From positions 1 to 64,000 of the forward strand of contig JACKBY010000002.1 in assembly GCA_020634335.1 (NCBI GenBank): DNA of 64,000 nt. Direction: 5' to 3'. Numbering within the stretch: position 1 is the stretch's first letter; every line of letters starts with the position of its first letter. The notes beneath the pieces were generated by a model. That model saw nothing but the letters and a program-made list of their open reading frames with translations, had not been told where the DNA came from and searched no databases. Below are positions 18,546-25,965 of this stretch, piece by piece. The position numbers and the translations under genes are program-made. Origin of the DNA: Promineifilum sp. Its GTDB lineage: Bacteria > Chloroflexota > Anaerolineae > Promineifilales > Promineifilaceae.

Positions 18546-19580
18546 CTATGCCGATTCCTCGACTAATTCGACTACAGTGCGCAGCGTCTCGCTGTCGAAC
18601 ACCGTCATGTTGAGTGTCGTCACCGGACTGCCGCGCCAGATGGCTAACCGTTCGCGCACGCGCTCGCGCGGCCCGACGAGGGCCACGGCGTCGATAAGCT
18701 CGGCCGGGACACGGGCCATCGCCGCGCCCTTGTCGCCGGAGAGATAGAGATTCTGAATCTCGGCCGCCGCGTCTTCGAAGCCGTAGCGGCCGGCCAGATC
18801 ATTGTAGAAATTCTTGCCTCGCGCGCCCATGCCGCCGATGTAGAGAGCTAGCATCGGCCGCAGCATATTATAGGCGATGTCGAGGTTATCGTTGATGACC
18901 ACGGAAACGGTGGGGGCGATGTCGAAGCTGTCCATCGACTTGCCTGCTTTGGCCAGGCCGGCCTCAACGTGGGGACGGAAGACGGCCTCATAGCGCTCCG
19001 GCGCGAAGAAGATGGGCAGCCAGCCATCGGCGATCTCGGCCGCCAGCTCCACGTTTTTGGGGCCGATGGCCGCCAAATAGATGGGAATATTCGCGTCGGC
19101 CACCAGCGTGCTCTTCAGCGGTTTGCCCAGTCCGGTGGCGTCTTCGCCGTGGTAGGGAATCTGATAGTGCTTACCCTCGAAGGTCAGAGGTGCCTCGCGG
19201 CGGAAGATACGCCGGACGATCTCCACGTATTCGCGCGTGCGGGCCAATGGTTGGGCATAACTGACGCCGTGCCAGCCCTCGACGACCTGCGGCCCCGAGA
19301 GGCCCAGGCCCATCAGAAACCGGCCGCCGGAAAGCTGGTTGAAGGTCATGGCCGTCATGGCCGCGTTGGCCGGGGTGCGGCCGGGCATCTGCATGATGGC
19401 CGTACCCAGCTTGATGCGCTCCGTTAGCGCGCCCAGCCAGGCCAGCGGCGTTACGGCATCGGAGCCATAGGCTTCGGCCGTCCACACCGCGTGAATGCCC
19501 AGCCGATCGGCTTCGCGCACCAGTTCAATCGGTAGTTCAAGTTTCCCGGCCGCGTAGCCGAGCATGAGACCCAGGCGCAT
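18546..19580 (-). CDS. LLM-class flavin/F420-dependent oxidoreductase
   Basis: 344-residue luciferase-like monooxygenase-fold protein. The start MRLGLMLGYAAGKLELPIELVREADRLGIHAVWTAEAYGSDAVTPLAWLGALTERIKLGTAIMQMPGRTPANAAMTAMT is typical of the F420-dependent subgroup, with the conserved beta-bulge region and SGGRFLMGLGLSGPQVVEGWHG. GAGAGG precedes the ATG. It lies 5 bases from elp3 and 2 bases from the VapC-like gene, all on the minus strand, so all three may be co-transcribed. Substrate unknown. F420 rather than FMN use is inferred from subgroup similarity. Confidence 0.9.
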   Translation of the reverse strand: MRLGLMLGYAAGKLELPIELVREADRLGIHAVWTAEAYGSDAVTPLAWLGALTERIKLGTAIMQMPGRTPANAAMTAMTFNQLSGGRFLMGLGLSGPQVVEGWHGVSYAQPLARTREYVEIVRRIFRREAPLTFEGKHYQIPYHGEDATGLGKPLKSTLVADANIPIYLAAIGPKNVELAAEIADGWLPIFFAPERYEAVFRPHVEAGLAKAGKSMDSFDIAPTVSVVINDNLDIAYNMLRPMLALYIGGMGARGKNFYNDLAGRYGFEDAAAEIQNLYLSGDKGAAMARVPAELIDAVALVGPRERVRERLAIWRGSPVTTLNMTVFDSETLRTVVELVEESA

Positions 19581-19582
19581 AA

Positions 19583-19960
19583 CTACCTCTCGTAGGGAAC
19601 CAGGAGATTGGAAATCATTGGAAAGTGCCGCCGGTTGAAAGAGACCAACGTTGCATCAATCACTTCGGCCGTCGCGGCAATCAGTGCATCGGGTAATCTG
19701 GTCCCATGACTTTGACGATAGTGGGCGCGAATGACGCCCCCCCTTCTGGCAATTGCCTCATTGACCGCAACAACCCGGCTCAAGCGGATGAGAGCATCAA
19801 CGGCCTCCTCATCCCGGTCATCGTAGACTTCAGTGAACAATTCGGCGATTGTTATGGTCGATACAAATAATTCCCCGTTTGATGCTAACTCGGCGATGAA
19901 GGCCGTGCTCTGTTCTCGTCCGCGCAGGTGTTCGATGAGAACATCCGAATCTCCCACCAA
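19583..19960 (-). CDS. PIN-domain protein, VapC-like toxin without visible antitoxin
   Basis: 125-residue PIN domain. The acidic active-site residues are visible: DSDVLIEHLRG at the N-terminus, ITIAELFTEVYD near residue 36, and RLPDALIAATAEVIDATLVSFNRRHF near the C-terminus. VapC nucleases cut tRNA or rRNA. In-frame starts before the first Asp are only a TTG (19960) or GTG (19957), with an upstream stop at 19991-19993, so the N-terminus is very short and has no clear ribosome site. The usual antitoxin gene immediately upstream is absent: the 125 bases between this gene and tRNA-Glu show no antitoxin-like frame. It may be a decayed module or a solitary PIN nuclease. Confidence 0.8.
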   Translation of the reverse strand: MVGDSDVLIEHLRGREQSTAFIAELASNGELFVSTITIAELFTEVYDDRDEEAVDALIRLSRVVAVNEAIARRGGVIRAHYRQSHGTRLPDALIAATAEVIDATLVSFNRRHFPMISNLLVPYER

Positions 19961-20084
19961 GATAAACGAATAATGGAGCGATGACGGTATTTAATTGTAG
20001 TGACATGACCAGCGATAAATTGAGCGTAGCTGAGAGACTGTAGCGGGTAGAAACACCCCAATCTATGCTACGAGAAAGAAATAG

Positions 20085-20157
20085 TGCCCTCACGGGGATT
20101 CGAACCCCGGTCTTAGCCTTGAAAGGGCTACGTCCTGGTCCCCTAGACGATGAGGGC
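20085..20157 (-). tRNA. tRNA-Glu (anticodon UUC)
   Basis: 73-nt cloverleaf on the minus strand. Acceptor GCCCTCA pairs with TGAGGGC, the discriminator is A, the anticodon loop is CTTTCAA (anticodon TTC) on the stem TAGCC/GGCTA, and the T-arm is CCGGGGTTCGAATCCCCG. The 3' CCA is not encoded. Near-consensus promoter just upstream at 20169-20197. Confidence 0.97.
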
Positions 20158-20168
20158 AACAAGGCGTA

Positions 20169-20197
20169 ATTCTAGCATTCCAGCGGCGGTGGGTCAA
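20169..20197 (-). promoter_or_regulatory. Promoter of tRNA-Glu(UUC)
   Basis: On the minus strand TTGACC (20192-20197), a 17-bp spacer and TAGAAT (20169-20174) place transcription start about 5 bases before the tRNA. The other tRNA-Glu in the window has the same -10 hexamer and spacing. Confidence 0.75.
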
Positions 20198-20249
20198 CCT
20201 CTCGGCTAGAATTGAGGCCAACAGATTCGTGATCGGAGATGAAGCCCGC

Positions 20250-21158
20250 ATGATGTCGTTTTCCCACGATGAGATACAAGCCGCAGGGCCGGCAGAGGGG
20301 GCGGCGCTCTTCGTCGTCCGCGCCGCTATCAGCCCCACCGACGCGGGGCAATTGCTGGCCTGGACGCAAGAGCTTGAGGAGCGCCTGGAATTGGGCGGCC
20401 GGGCCTGGACCGTGGGGCGCGGCCGGCGCCTGGCCGGGTATGCGACCCTCGATCCCGTACCGGGCCTGCCCGGCGTCTATGATCTGGAGGGCGGCATCGT
20501 GCCCGCTCGCCGGCGGCGGGGGTTGGGCACGATGCTGCTGCGTCACCTTCAGCGCGAGGCCGCTATGGCGGATGTTCGCCAGCTCTCGTGCCGCGTGGTC
20601 GGGCTGCAAGATGCGGCGGCCCAATTCCTGCTGAGGCGGGATTTTTACGTGGAACATGAGGAGTGTTTGCTCCAGCTATTCGACCTTGACGGGTTGCCGC
20701 CGCTGCCGGCCGGATTGCCGGGTGAAATAAAGATGTTTCCTTTGACACAGGCGGTGGGCGAATTTGTCCGGGTATACGAAGAAAGCTTCTCCGCGATGCC
20801 CTGGTCTCAACCGTATGCGGCAGCGGAGGTGGCCGCCGCGCTGGCTCGCCCGGAGGATTTGCTCTTCGCCGTCGTCGAGGGCATCGCGGTAGGCGTGGTG
20901 TGGCATGAGCTGTTGCCGGATGGCCGCGGCCGCATCGAGCCGATCGGCATCGCCCGCCGGCATCAGGGTCGGGGACTGGGGCGCGGCCTCATGCTGGCGG
21001 CGCTCCATGATCTGCGCCGGCGCGGCGCGCGCGCGGTGGAGATTGGCTTGTGGCGACAAAACACGCCCGCCATGAACCTGTATAAAAGTCTAGGTTTTTT
21101 GGAAGTCGCTAACTGGTATTATTTGGCTTGTGATCCCGAAGGGCTGAAGGCTGAATAA
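20250..21158 (+). CDS. Double GNAT-domain acetyltransferase
   Basis: 302 residues holding two consecutive acetyltransferase folds. The first has GGIVPARRRRGLGTMLLRHLQREA (about residue 82-105) and the second IEPIGIARRHQGRGLGRGLMLAALHDLRRRGARAVEIGLWRQNTPAMNLYKSLGFLEV near the C-terminus; each carries its own acetyl-CoA loop. This architecture resembles MshD-like and related tandem GNATs. The start is uncertain: a GTG at 20229 is longer, but GGAG at 20234-20237 favours the ATGs at 20250 or 20253. Transcribed divergently from tRNA-Glu. Substrate unknown; mycothiol synthesis cannot be claimed since no other msh gene is present. Confidence 0.85.
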   Translation: MMSFSHDEIQAAGPAEGAALFVVRAAISPTDAGQLLAWTQELEERLELGGRAWTVGRGRRLAGYATLDPVPGLPGVYDLEGGIVPARRRRGLGTMLLRHLQREAAMADVRQLSCRVVGLQDAAAQFLLRRDFYVEHEECLLQLFDLDGLPPLPAGLPGEIKMFPLTQAVGEFVRVYEESFSAMPWSQPYAAAEVAAALARPEDLLFAVVEGIAVGVVWHELLPDGRGRIEPIGIARRHQGRGLGRGLMLAALHDLRRRGARAVEIGLWRQNTPAMNLYKSLGFLEVANWYYLACDPEGLKAE

Positions 21159-21275
21159 GAAGCGTTTCCAACCCTTTGCGCTTTAGTCGATTGTTCTTAC
21201 AATCCACCCACACCTTGTATTGTTTATTGGGACCGGCTGCGGCCGGACTGCATGTTAAAAACGGAGATCATGCGA

Positions 21276-22202
21276 ATGATGTTCAAAGACAGAGCCGACG
21301 TAGGGCAACGATTAGGGAACCAGCAGTACATCGCCTCCAATGAGATCGCCACCGTGATCTATCTGGCCCAATCGCTTTGCAAACCAATTCTCGCCGAAGG
21401 CCCGGCCGGAGTGGGCAAGACCGAGCTGGCCAAGGCCTGGGCAGCCGCCTTGGGCGCGCCGCTGGTGCGCCTGCAATGTTACGAGGGCCTAGACGAGAGC
21501 AAAGCGCTCTACGAGTGGGAATATGCCAAGCAGATGCTCTATACCCAGCTCCTGCGCGATACACTGCGCAACGTCCTGGGCGACGTCGCAAGCCTGGCCG
21601 AGGCAGCAAGCCGGCTGGCCCAGGAAGAAGACGTCTTCTTTTCCGAGAACTTCCTGCTTCCGCGTCCGCTCCTGAAGGCCCTGACCTCCGACGAGCCGGT
21701 CGTCCTGCTCATCGACGAGATCGACCGCGCCGACGTCGAATTCGAAGCCTTCCTGTTGGAGGTACTCAGCGACTTCCAGGTCAGCGTGCCCGAACTGGGC
21801 ACTATTCGAGCCAAGCATCAACCCATGGTTCTCCTGACCTCCAACAACACCCGTGAGTTGAGCGAGGCGCTCAAGCGCCGCTGCCTCTACCTCTATGTCG
21901 GTTATCCCACCCTGGAAGCAGAACTGGATATTGTACACCTGAAGGTTCCCGATCTGCGGCCCGAGCTGGCCCGCCAGGCGGTTGCCACCGTCCAACAACT
22001 GCGCAATATGGATTTGCGCAAGGTGCCCAGCATCAGCGAGACGCTCGACTGGGCGCGGGCGCTGGTGGCGCTCAATGCCCGCGCCATCGACGAAGAGACG
22101 ATGAGTAGTACACTGACGGTATTACTTAAATACGAAGCCGACGTGCAAAAGGCCAAACGCATGATGGGCAACGGCGGCCGGCGCGGGCCGGGGAACCGCT
22201 AG
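21276..22202 (+). CDS. MoxR-family AAA+ ATPase
   Basis: 308 residues. Walker A GPAGVGKTEL, Walker B VVLLIDEIDRAD and sensor-1 PMVLLTSNNTREL identify the MoxR branch (CoxD-like subgroup), with the QCYEGLDESKALYEWEYAKQML insertion typical of CoxD/NorQ relatives. MoxR ATPases act with a VWA-domain partner as chaperones for metalloenzyme maturation or membrane complexes; that partner is encoded 45 bases downstream. Start chosen for the GGAG nine bases upstream; ATGs at 21252 and 21270 are in frame. No carbon-monoxide dehydrogenase or nitric-oxide reductase genes are nearby, so the client is unknown. Confidence 0.92.
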   Translation: MMFKDRADVGQRLGNQQYIASNEIATVIYLAQSLCKPILAEGPAGVGKTELAKAWAAALGAPLVRLQCYEGLDESKALYEWEYAKQMLYTQLLRDTLRNVLGDVASLAEAASRLAQEEDVFFSENFLLPRPLLKALTSDEPVVLLIDEIDRADVEFEAFLLEVLSDFQVSVPELGTIRAKHQPMVLLTSNNTRELSEALKRRCLYLYVGYPTLEAELDIVHLKVPDLRPELARQAVATVQQLRNMDLRKVPSISETLDWARALVALNARAIDEETMSSTLTVLLKYEADVQKAKRMMGNGGRRGPGNR

Positions 22203-22247
22203 GGCAGATCGCCCGAAAGGCCCACGCCGACATGAAGAGGTGGCGAG

Positions 22248-23633
22248 ATGGATGATCGGATTATCGAATTTGTGCGCGGCATGAGGGCGGCAGGCGTGCG
22301 CGTGTCGATGGCCGAATCGGCCGATGCCATGCGCGCCGTCGAGGTGCTGGGTGTCCACGACAAGGATTTGTTCCGCCAGTCGTTGCGAACGACGCTGGTG
22401 AAAGAGTCGGACGATTTCGCCGTTTTCGAGGAACTTTTTCCGCTTTACTTCAGCGCCGGCGGCCCACCGATGCAAAACGCACTGGAGGATCTGAGCGAAG
22501 ACGAGCAGGAGATGCTGCAAGCGGCGCTCCAGGCCCTCAGCGGTCGCTTGCAAGCGCTCATGGACTGGCTGACCAGCGGCGACGGCCCCACCAGGGAAGA
22601 GCTGGAGCAACTGGCCGAGCGCGCCGGCGTCCAGTGGGCCCACAACCAGCAGGAAGGAGCCTGGGTCACCCGCCGGATGTTACAGCAGATGGGCATGACG
22701 CATCTGGAAGACCAACTGCGCGAGTTGATGGAGCGCCTGGCCGAGATGGGCATGAGCCGGGAAGCCATCGAGAAACTGATGGGCATCGTGGAGGCCAATC
22801 GCGAAGCGCTGGCCGAGCAGGTGGCCGAGAGCGTGGGCCGGCAGATCGCCGAGCAGCGCGCCCACCGGCCGGACGACTTGTTCGGCTCCGACCTGATGCA
22901 TAAGCCGTTTGAGGCTTTGTCCCAGGAAGAGGCCAATCTGCTGCGCAAGGAAGTGCAGCGACTGGTGACGCAGTTGCGCAGTCGGGCCGCCTTGCGCCGC
23001 AAACGCGGCAAGGAAGGCCGGTTCGATTCCAAGGGCACCATCCGGGCCAACCAGCGCTACGGCGGCGTGCCGATGGAGCTGAAGTTCAAGCGCAAAAAGC
23101 TGAAGCCCAGTCTGGTACTCATCTGTGACATTTCACGCTCCATGCTGTCGGTGGCCGAGTTTATGCTGCGGCTGACTTACGAGTTGCAAGACCAGGTCGC
23201 CAAGACGCGCAGCTTCGGCTTCTACAGTGATATGGAAGAGATAAGCCTGGTGCTGTCGGGCAACCGGGCGGTCGAGGCGGTCGATGGGGTCATGGAGTCG
23301 TTCTACGGCCGCGCGCCCCAACACTATGCCACTGATCTGGGACACAGTCTGGCGACGTTATACGACAACTGGCTGGACAGCATCAACAATCGCACCACGG
23401 TGGTGATCCTGGGCGACGGGCGCAATAATTTTAACGATCCCCGGCTGGACCTGATCAAGGATATGCAAAAGCGCGCTCGGCGGCTGATCTGGTTCAACCC
23501 GGAAGCGCCGCGGCAGTGGGGCGAGGGCGACAGCGATATGCCGCTCTACGCGCCGCTGTGCGATCAGGTCTATATGGTGCGAAACCTGGCCCAACTTTCG
23601 TCCGCTGTCGACAAGTTGATCGCCGGCGCTTGA
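22248..23633 (+). CDS. VWA-domain protein, CoxE-like, partner of MoxR
   Basis: 461 residues. The N-terminal MDDRIIEFVRGMRAAGVRVSMAESADAMRAVEVLG is typical of CoxE-type proteins. A long helical, charged middle (about 85-280, with many Met, Glu and Arg) is followed by a von Willebrand A domain (about 285-455). Its metal-ion-dependent adhesion site is complete: DISRS, the Thr in YATDLGHS, and Asp in VVILGDGRNN. GAGGTGG precedes the ATG. It forms an operon with the MoxR ATPase. The pair likely remodels or inserts a metal cofactor in an unidentified client. The tyrS promoter -35 begins inside its last codons. Confidence 0.9.
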   Translation: MDDRIIEFVRGMRAAGVRVSMAESADAMRAVEVLGVHDKDLFRQSLRTTLVKESDDFAVFEELFPLYFSAGGPPMQNALEDLSEDEQEMLQAALQALSGRLQALMDWLTSGDGPTREELEQLAERAGVQWAHNQQEGAWVTRRMLQQMGMTHLEDQLRELMERLAEMGMSREAIEKLMGIVEANREALAEQVAESVGRQIAEQRAHRPDDLFGSDLMHKPFEALSQEEANLLRKEVQRLVTQLRSRAALRRKRGKEGRFDSKGTIRANQRYGGVPMELKFKRKKLKPSLVLICDISRSMLSVAEFMLRLTYELQDQVAKTRSFGFYSDMEEISLVLSGNRAVEAVDGVMESFYGRAPQHYATDLGHSLATLYDNWLDSINNRTTVVILGDGRNNFNDPRLDLIKDMQKRARRLIWFNPEAPRQWGEGDSDMPLYAPLCDQVYMVRNLAQLSSAVDKLIAGA

Positions 23634-23658
23634 CGGACGTTTGTCGCCATGTTATGAT
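23630..23658 (+). promoter_or_regulatory. tyrS promoter
   Basis: TTGACG (23630-23635), 17-bp spacer, TATGAT (23653-23658). Transcription start is expected near 23665, just before the leader-peptide ATGs at 23668 and 23677. Confidence 0.75.
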
Positions 23659-23676
23659 GCCTGCAGAATGAAGCCG

Positions 23677-23760
23677 ATGACCCGTGTTTGCAACTTGTAC
23701 TATTACCGGCAGCCCTCCCCGGCCGCGCTGTTTCAGCGCTCGACGGCTGCCGCCTGTTGA
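23677..23760 (+). CDS. tyrS leader peptide with three consecutive Tyr codons
   Basis: 27-codon ORF (30 if the in-frame ATG at 23668 is used) starting MTRVCNLYYYRQPS and ending TAAAC-stop. Codons 8-10 (23698-23706) are TAC TAT TAC. The ORF starts a few bases after the predicted transcription start and ends 26 bases before an intrinsic terminator, upstream of tyrosyl-tRNA synthetase. This is the layout of a ribosome-mediated attenuator: scarce Tyr-tRNA stalls the ribosome on the Tyr triplet and prevents termination. It has no strong Shine-Dalgarno and may be translated from a leaderless mRNA. A run of three Tyr codons here by chance is unlikely. Too short to be in usual gene calls. Confidence 0.75.
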   Translation: MTRVCNLYYYRQPSPAALFQRSTAAAC

Positions 23761-23786
23761 CGGGCGATCGCCGGCAAGAGAGCAAG

Positions 23787-23812
23787 AGACGCGGCAATCC
23801 CGCGTCTTTTTT
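23787..23812 (+). terminator. Attenuator terminator of tyrS
   Basis: AGACGCGG (23787-23794) and CCGCGTCT (23800-23807) form an 8-bp stem with a 5-base loop, followed by six T. An earlier hairpin pairs CGGCAGCC (23707-23714) with GGCTGCCG (23745-23752). GCCGCG (23722-23727) is complementary to CGCGGC (23790-23795) and could form an antiterminator that breaks the terminator stem. Confidence 0.82.
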
Positions 23813-23814
23813 GT

Positions 23815-23872
23815 TGTAGCGCCGGTTTCTTAAACCGGCATGTTATTCGCCGGCTAAGATTCCGGCGCTACA
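23815..23872. repeat. Imperfect palindrome in the tyrS leader
   Basis: TGTAGCGCCGG (23815-23825) and CCGGCGCTACA (23862-23872) are perfect 11-bp outer arms; the interior also pairs partly (ACCGGC with GCCGG). It lies between the attenuator and the tyrS ribosome site. Size and symmetry resemble a small dispersed intergenic repeat (MITE/REP-like), and a related ACCGGTTTCTTAA string follows the ABC permease gene near 48,782. Confidence 0.6.
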
Positions 23873-23899
23873 TTCAGATGAGTCTCCAGGAGAATGCAG

Positions 23900-25180
23900 A
23901 TGGCGACGACGATCATTGACGAACTGCGTTGGCGCGGCCTGATTTACGATATGACCGAAGGCCTCAATGACCTGAAGGCTGACGACAAGCTGACGCTTTA
24001 TAATGGCTTCGATCCGACCAAGGACACGCTCCACGTGGGCAATCTGGTGCCGATGATGCAACTGGCGCGCTGGCAGCGCTTTGGGCACACGCCCATTGCC
24101 CTGGCCGGCGGCGGCACGGGCATGATCGGCGACCCCGGCGGCCGCAGCACCGAGCGTAATCTCTTGGCACTGGAGGAGATCGACGCCAACGTTGTCCACA
24201 TCAAGGCCCAGCTGGAGAGCATTCTCGACTTTGAGGTGAAGAGCAACCCGGCACAGTTGGTGAACAATGCAGATTGGCTGAGGCAGCTCTCGCTGGTCGA
24301 TTTCCTGCGCGACACGGGCAAGCACTTCACTGTAAACTACATGGTCGCCAAGGATTCGGTCAAATCGCGGCTGGAACGGGAAGACGGCGGTATCTCCTTC
24401 ACCGAGTTCAGCTACATGCTGCTCCAGGCCTACGACTATCTCCACCTGTTCAATACCCAGAACTGTGTCGTGCAGACGGGCGGCAGCGACCAGTGGGGCA
24501 ATATCCTGACCGGTGTCGAGCTGATTCGCCGCGTGCGCGGCGAACGCGCCCACGCCCTGGTCTACCCGCTGATCACGCGCGCCGACGGGGCCAAGTTCGG
24601 TAAGTCGGCCGAGGGAACAAGCGTGTGGCTTAGCCCACGCTACACCTCTCCTTATCGCTTCTACCAGTTCTGGTTTAACACCGGTGATGCCGATGCCGTG
24701 AACTATCTGAAGTATTTCACCTGGTTGTCCCAGGCGCAGATCGCGGAACTGGAACACCAGTTGCTCGAGCAACCCGAACGGCGCGAGGCACAGCGCGTTC
24801 TGGCGCGCGAGGTGACGCGCATGGTTCACGGCGAGACGGCGCTGGCGAAGGCCGAGCAGGCATCCCGGGCGCTTTTCGGCGGCGACGTGGCCGGGTTGGA
24901 CGCGGCCGAGATCGAGGAAATCTTCGCCGAGGCGCCGTCGAGCGAGCTGGCGAAGGACATGCTGAGTGACGGGGTGACGGTCGTCGATCTGCTGGTCGAT
25001 ACTGGTCTGGTCAGCTCCAAAGCTGAAGCCCGTCGCGCCATTCAGGGCGGCGGTATTTATCTCAATGATGAGCGCGTGGCCGACGGCGCGCGGGCCATAG
25101 AATTATCCCAGGCCATCGACGGCCGTTTTCTCATCCTTCGCAAGGGCCGGCGCAAGTATCATCTGGTGAAAGTACGGTAG
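23900..25180 (+). CDS. tyrS: Tyrosyl-tRNA synthetase
   Basis: Charges tRNA-Tyr; 426 residues from the ATG at 23900, which has AGGAG seven bases upstream (the ATG at 23894 is too close to it). Class I motifs: HVGN within DTLHVGNLVPMMQLARWQRFGHTPIALAGGGTGMIGDPGGRS, the Tyr/ATP-binding segment QTGGSDQWGNILTG, and KFGKS as the KMSKS equivalent. The C-terminal S4 RNA-binding domain starts near residue 355 (VTVVDLLVDTGLVSSKAEARRAIQGGGIYLNDERV). Downstream of a Tyr-rich leader peptide and terminator, so expression likely responds to tyrosyl-tRNA charging. Confidence 0.98.
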   Translation: MATTIIDELRWRGLIYDMTEGLNDLKADDKLTLYNGFDPTKDTLHVGNLVPMMQLARWQRFGHTPIALAGGGTGMIGDPGGRSTERNLLALEEIDANVVHIKAQLESILDFEVKSNPAQLVNNADWLRQLSLVDFLRDTGKHFTVNYMVAKDSVKSRLEREDGGISFTEFSYMLLQAYDYLHLFNTQNCVVQTGGSDQWGNILTGVELIRRVRGERAHALVYPLITRADGAKFGKSAEGTSVWLSPRYTSPYRFYQFWFNTGDADAVNYLKYFTWLSQAQIAELEHQLLEQPERREAQRVLAREVTRMVHGETALAKAEQASRALFGGDVAGLDAAEIEEIFAEAPSSELAKDMLSDGVTVVDLLVDTGLVSSKAEARRAIQGGGIYLNDERVADGARAIELSQAIDGRFLILRKGRRKYHLVKVR

Positions 25181-25187
25181 AAGAAAG

Positions 25188-25250
25188 TGGGCAGTGGATA
25201 GTGGTCGGTAACTGTCTACTGCTTACTGTTCTACTGACCTACTGCTTTCT
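25188..25250. repeat. Degenerate CTACTG/TACTG short repeat
   Basis: Between tyrS and thpR the sequence contains CTACTG three times plus CTTACTG, and GTGGATAGTGG just before, within about 60 bases. It resembles low-complexity intergenic repeats made of imperfect ACTG units. It runs into the 3' end of thpR. Confidence 0.45.
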
Positions 25251-25812
25251 GTCCCGCCAACAGGCTCATGTGCCGGACGGTATAGACCGGGCCGTCCGGT
25301 CGCAGTTGGCTTTCGATGAGATGAATGGTCGTGATCGCTACGGCCAGACGGGGCACGTCAGCCGCCCATTCCAGGCCCTGAACATCGCGCTCATTCCTGA
25401 CACGACCCAGCGTCAGGTGGGCGCGAAAGGGCTTGTCCTCCGGCGAGCGGCCGAGGGCCGCCAACGGCGCGTCCAGCGCCGCCTTGAGCGACGCCAGCCG
25501 GTTTACTTCGCCCGCCAGGCCGATCCAGATAACGCGCGGCCGTCGGGCAGTGGGAAAAAAGCCGAGGTCGCCCAGATGGAGGGTGAAAGGCTGGTTGTTC
25601 TCGGCCGCCGCCTCCATGCCTCTCTGTATGGCCGGCAGTTGGTCGGTGGGCGTGTCGCCCAGAAACACCAGCGTCAGGTGGATCTGCTCCGGCCGCACCC
25701 AGCGCACAGCCCCGCGCGGGAGTGGGCCGGCCAGCGCGCGGGCGACGTCGCCAAGACCGCGCTTGACCTCATCAGACAAAGGAACGGCAATGAAAGCGCG
25801 GATGGTGTTCAT
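25231..25812 (-). CDS. thpR: RNA 2',3'-cyclic phosphodiesterase (2'-5' RNA ligase family)
   Basis: 193 residues of the 2H phosphoesterase superfamily, with the two catalytic H-x-T motifs HLTLVFLG (about residue 44) and HLTLGR (about residue 133). These enzymes open 2',3'-cyclic phosphates on RNA ends and can ligate 2'-5' in vitro. Start MNTIRAFIAVPLSDEV is typical; a TTG three codons upstream is less likely. Converges with tyrS; its last codons overlap the repeat tract. Confidence 0.93.
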   Translation of the reverse strand: MNTIRAFIAVPLSDEVKRGLGDVARALAGPLPRGAVRWVRPEQIHLTLVFLGDTPTDQLPAIQRGMEAAAENNQPFTLHLGDLGFFPTARRPRVIWIGLAGEVNRLASLKAALDAPLAALGRSPEDKPFRAHLTLGRVRNERDVQGLEWAADVPRLAVAITTIHLIESQLRPDGPVYTVRHMSLLAGQKAVGQ

Positions 25813-25965
25813 GCTCCCCAATTAGAGCCGTGAGCGTCGGGCCACGCAACTGAGCCTCAATGTTGAGCAAGCCTTGGGTACTCCTGTACTGTTCCTATAG
25901 GGTAGGAGTGACCAATTGGACCTGACAGACCCCTGAGGCCCACTACGGCAAGTTGAGGCCCGTGG

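Noticed and set aside
23640..23815. T-box riboswitch before tyrS
   Set aside because: No recognisable T-box core (TGGNACCGCG) or stem I organisation; the Tyr-codon ORF explains the layout better.
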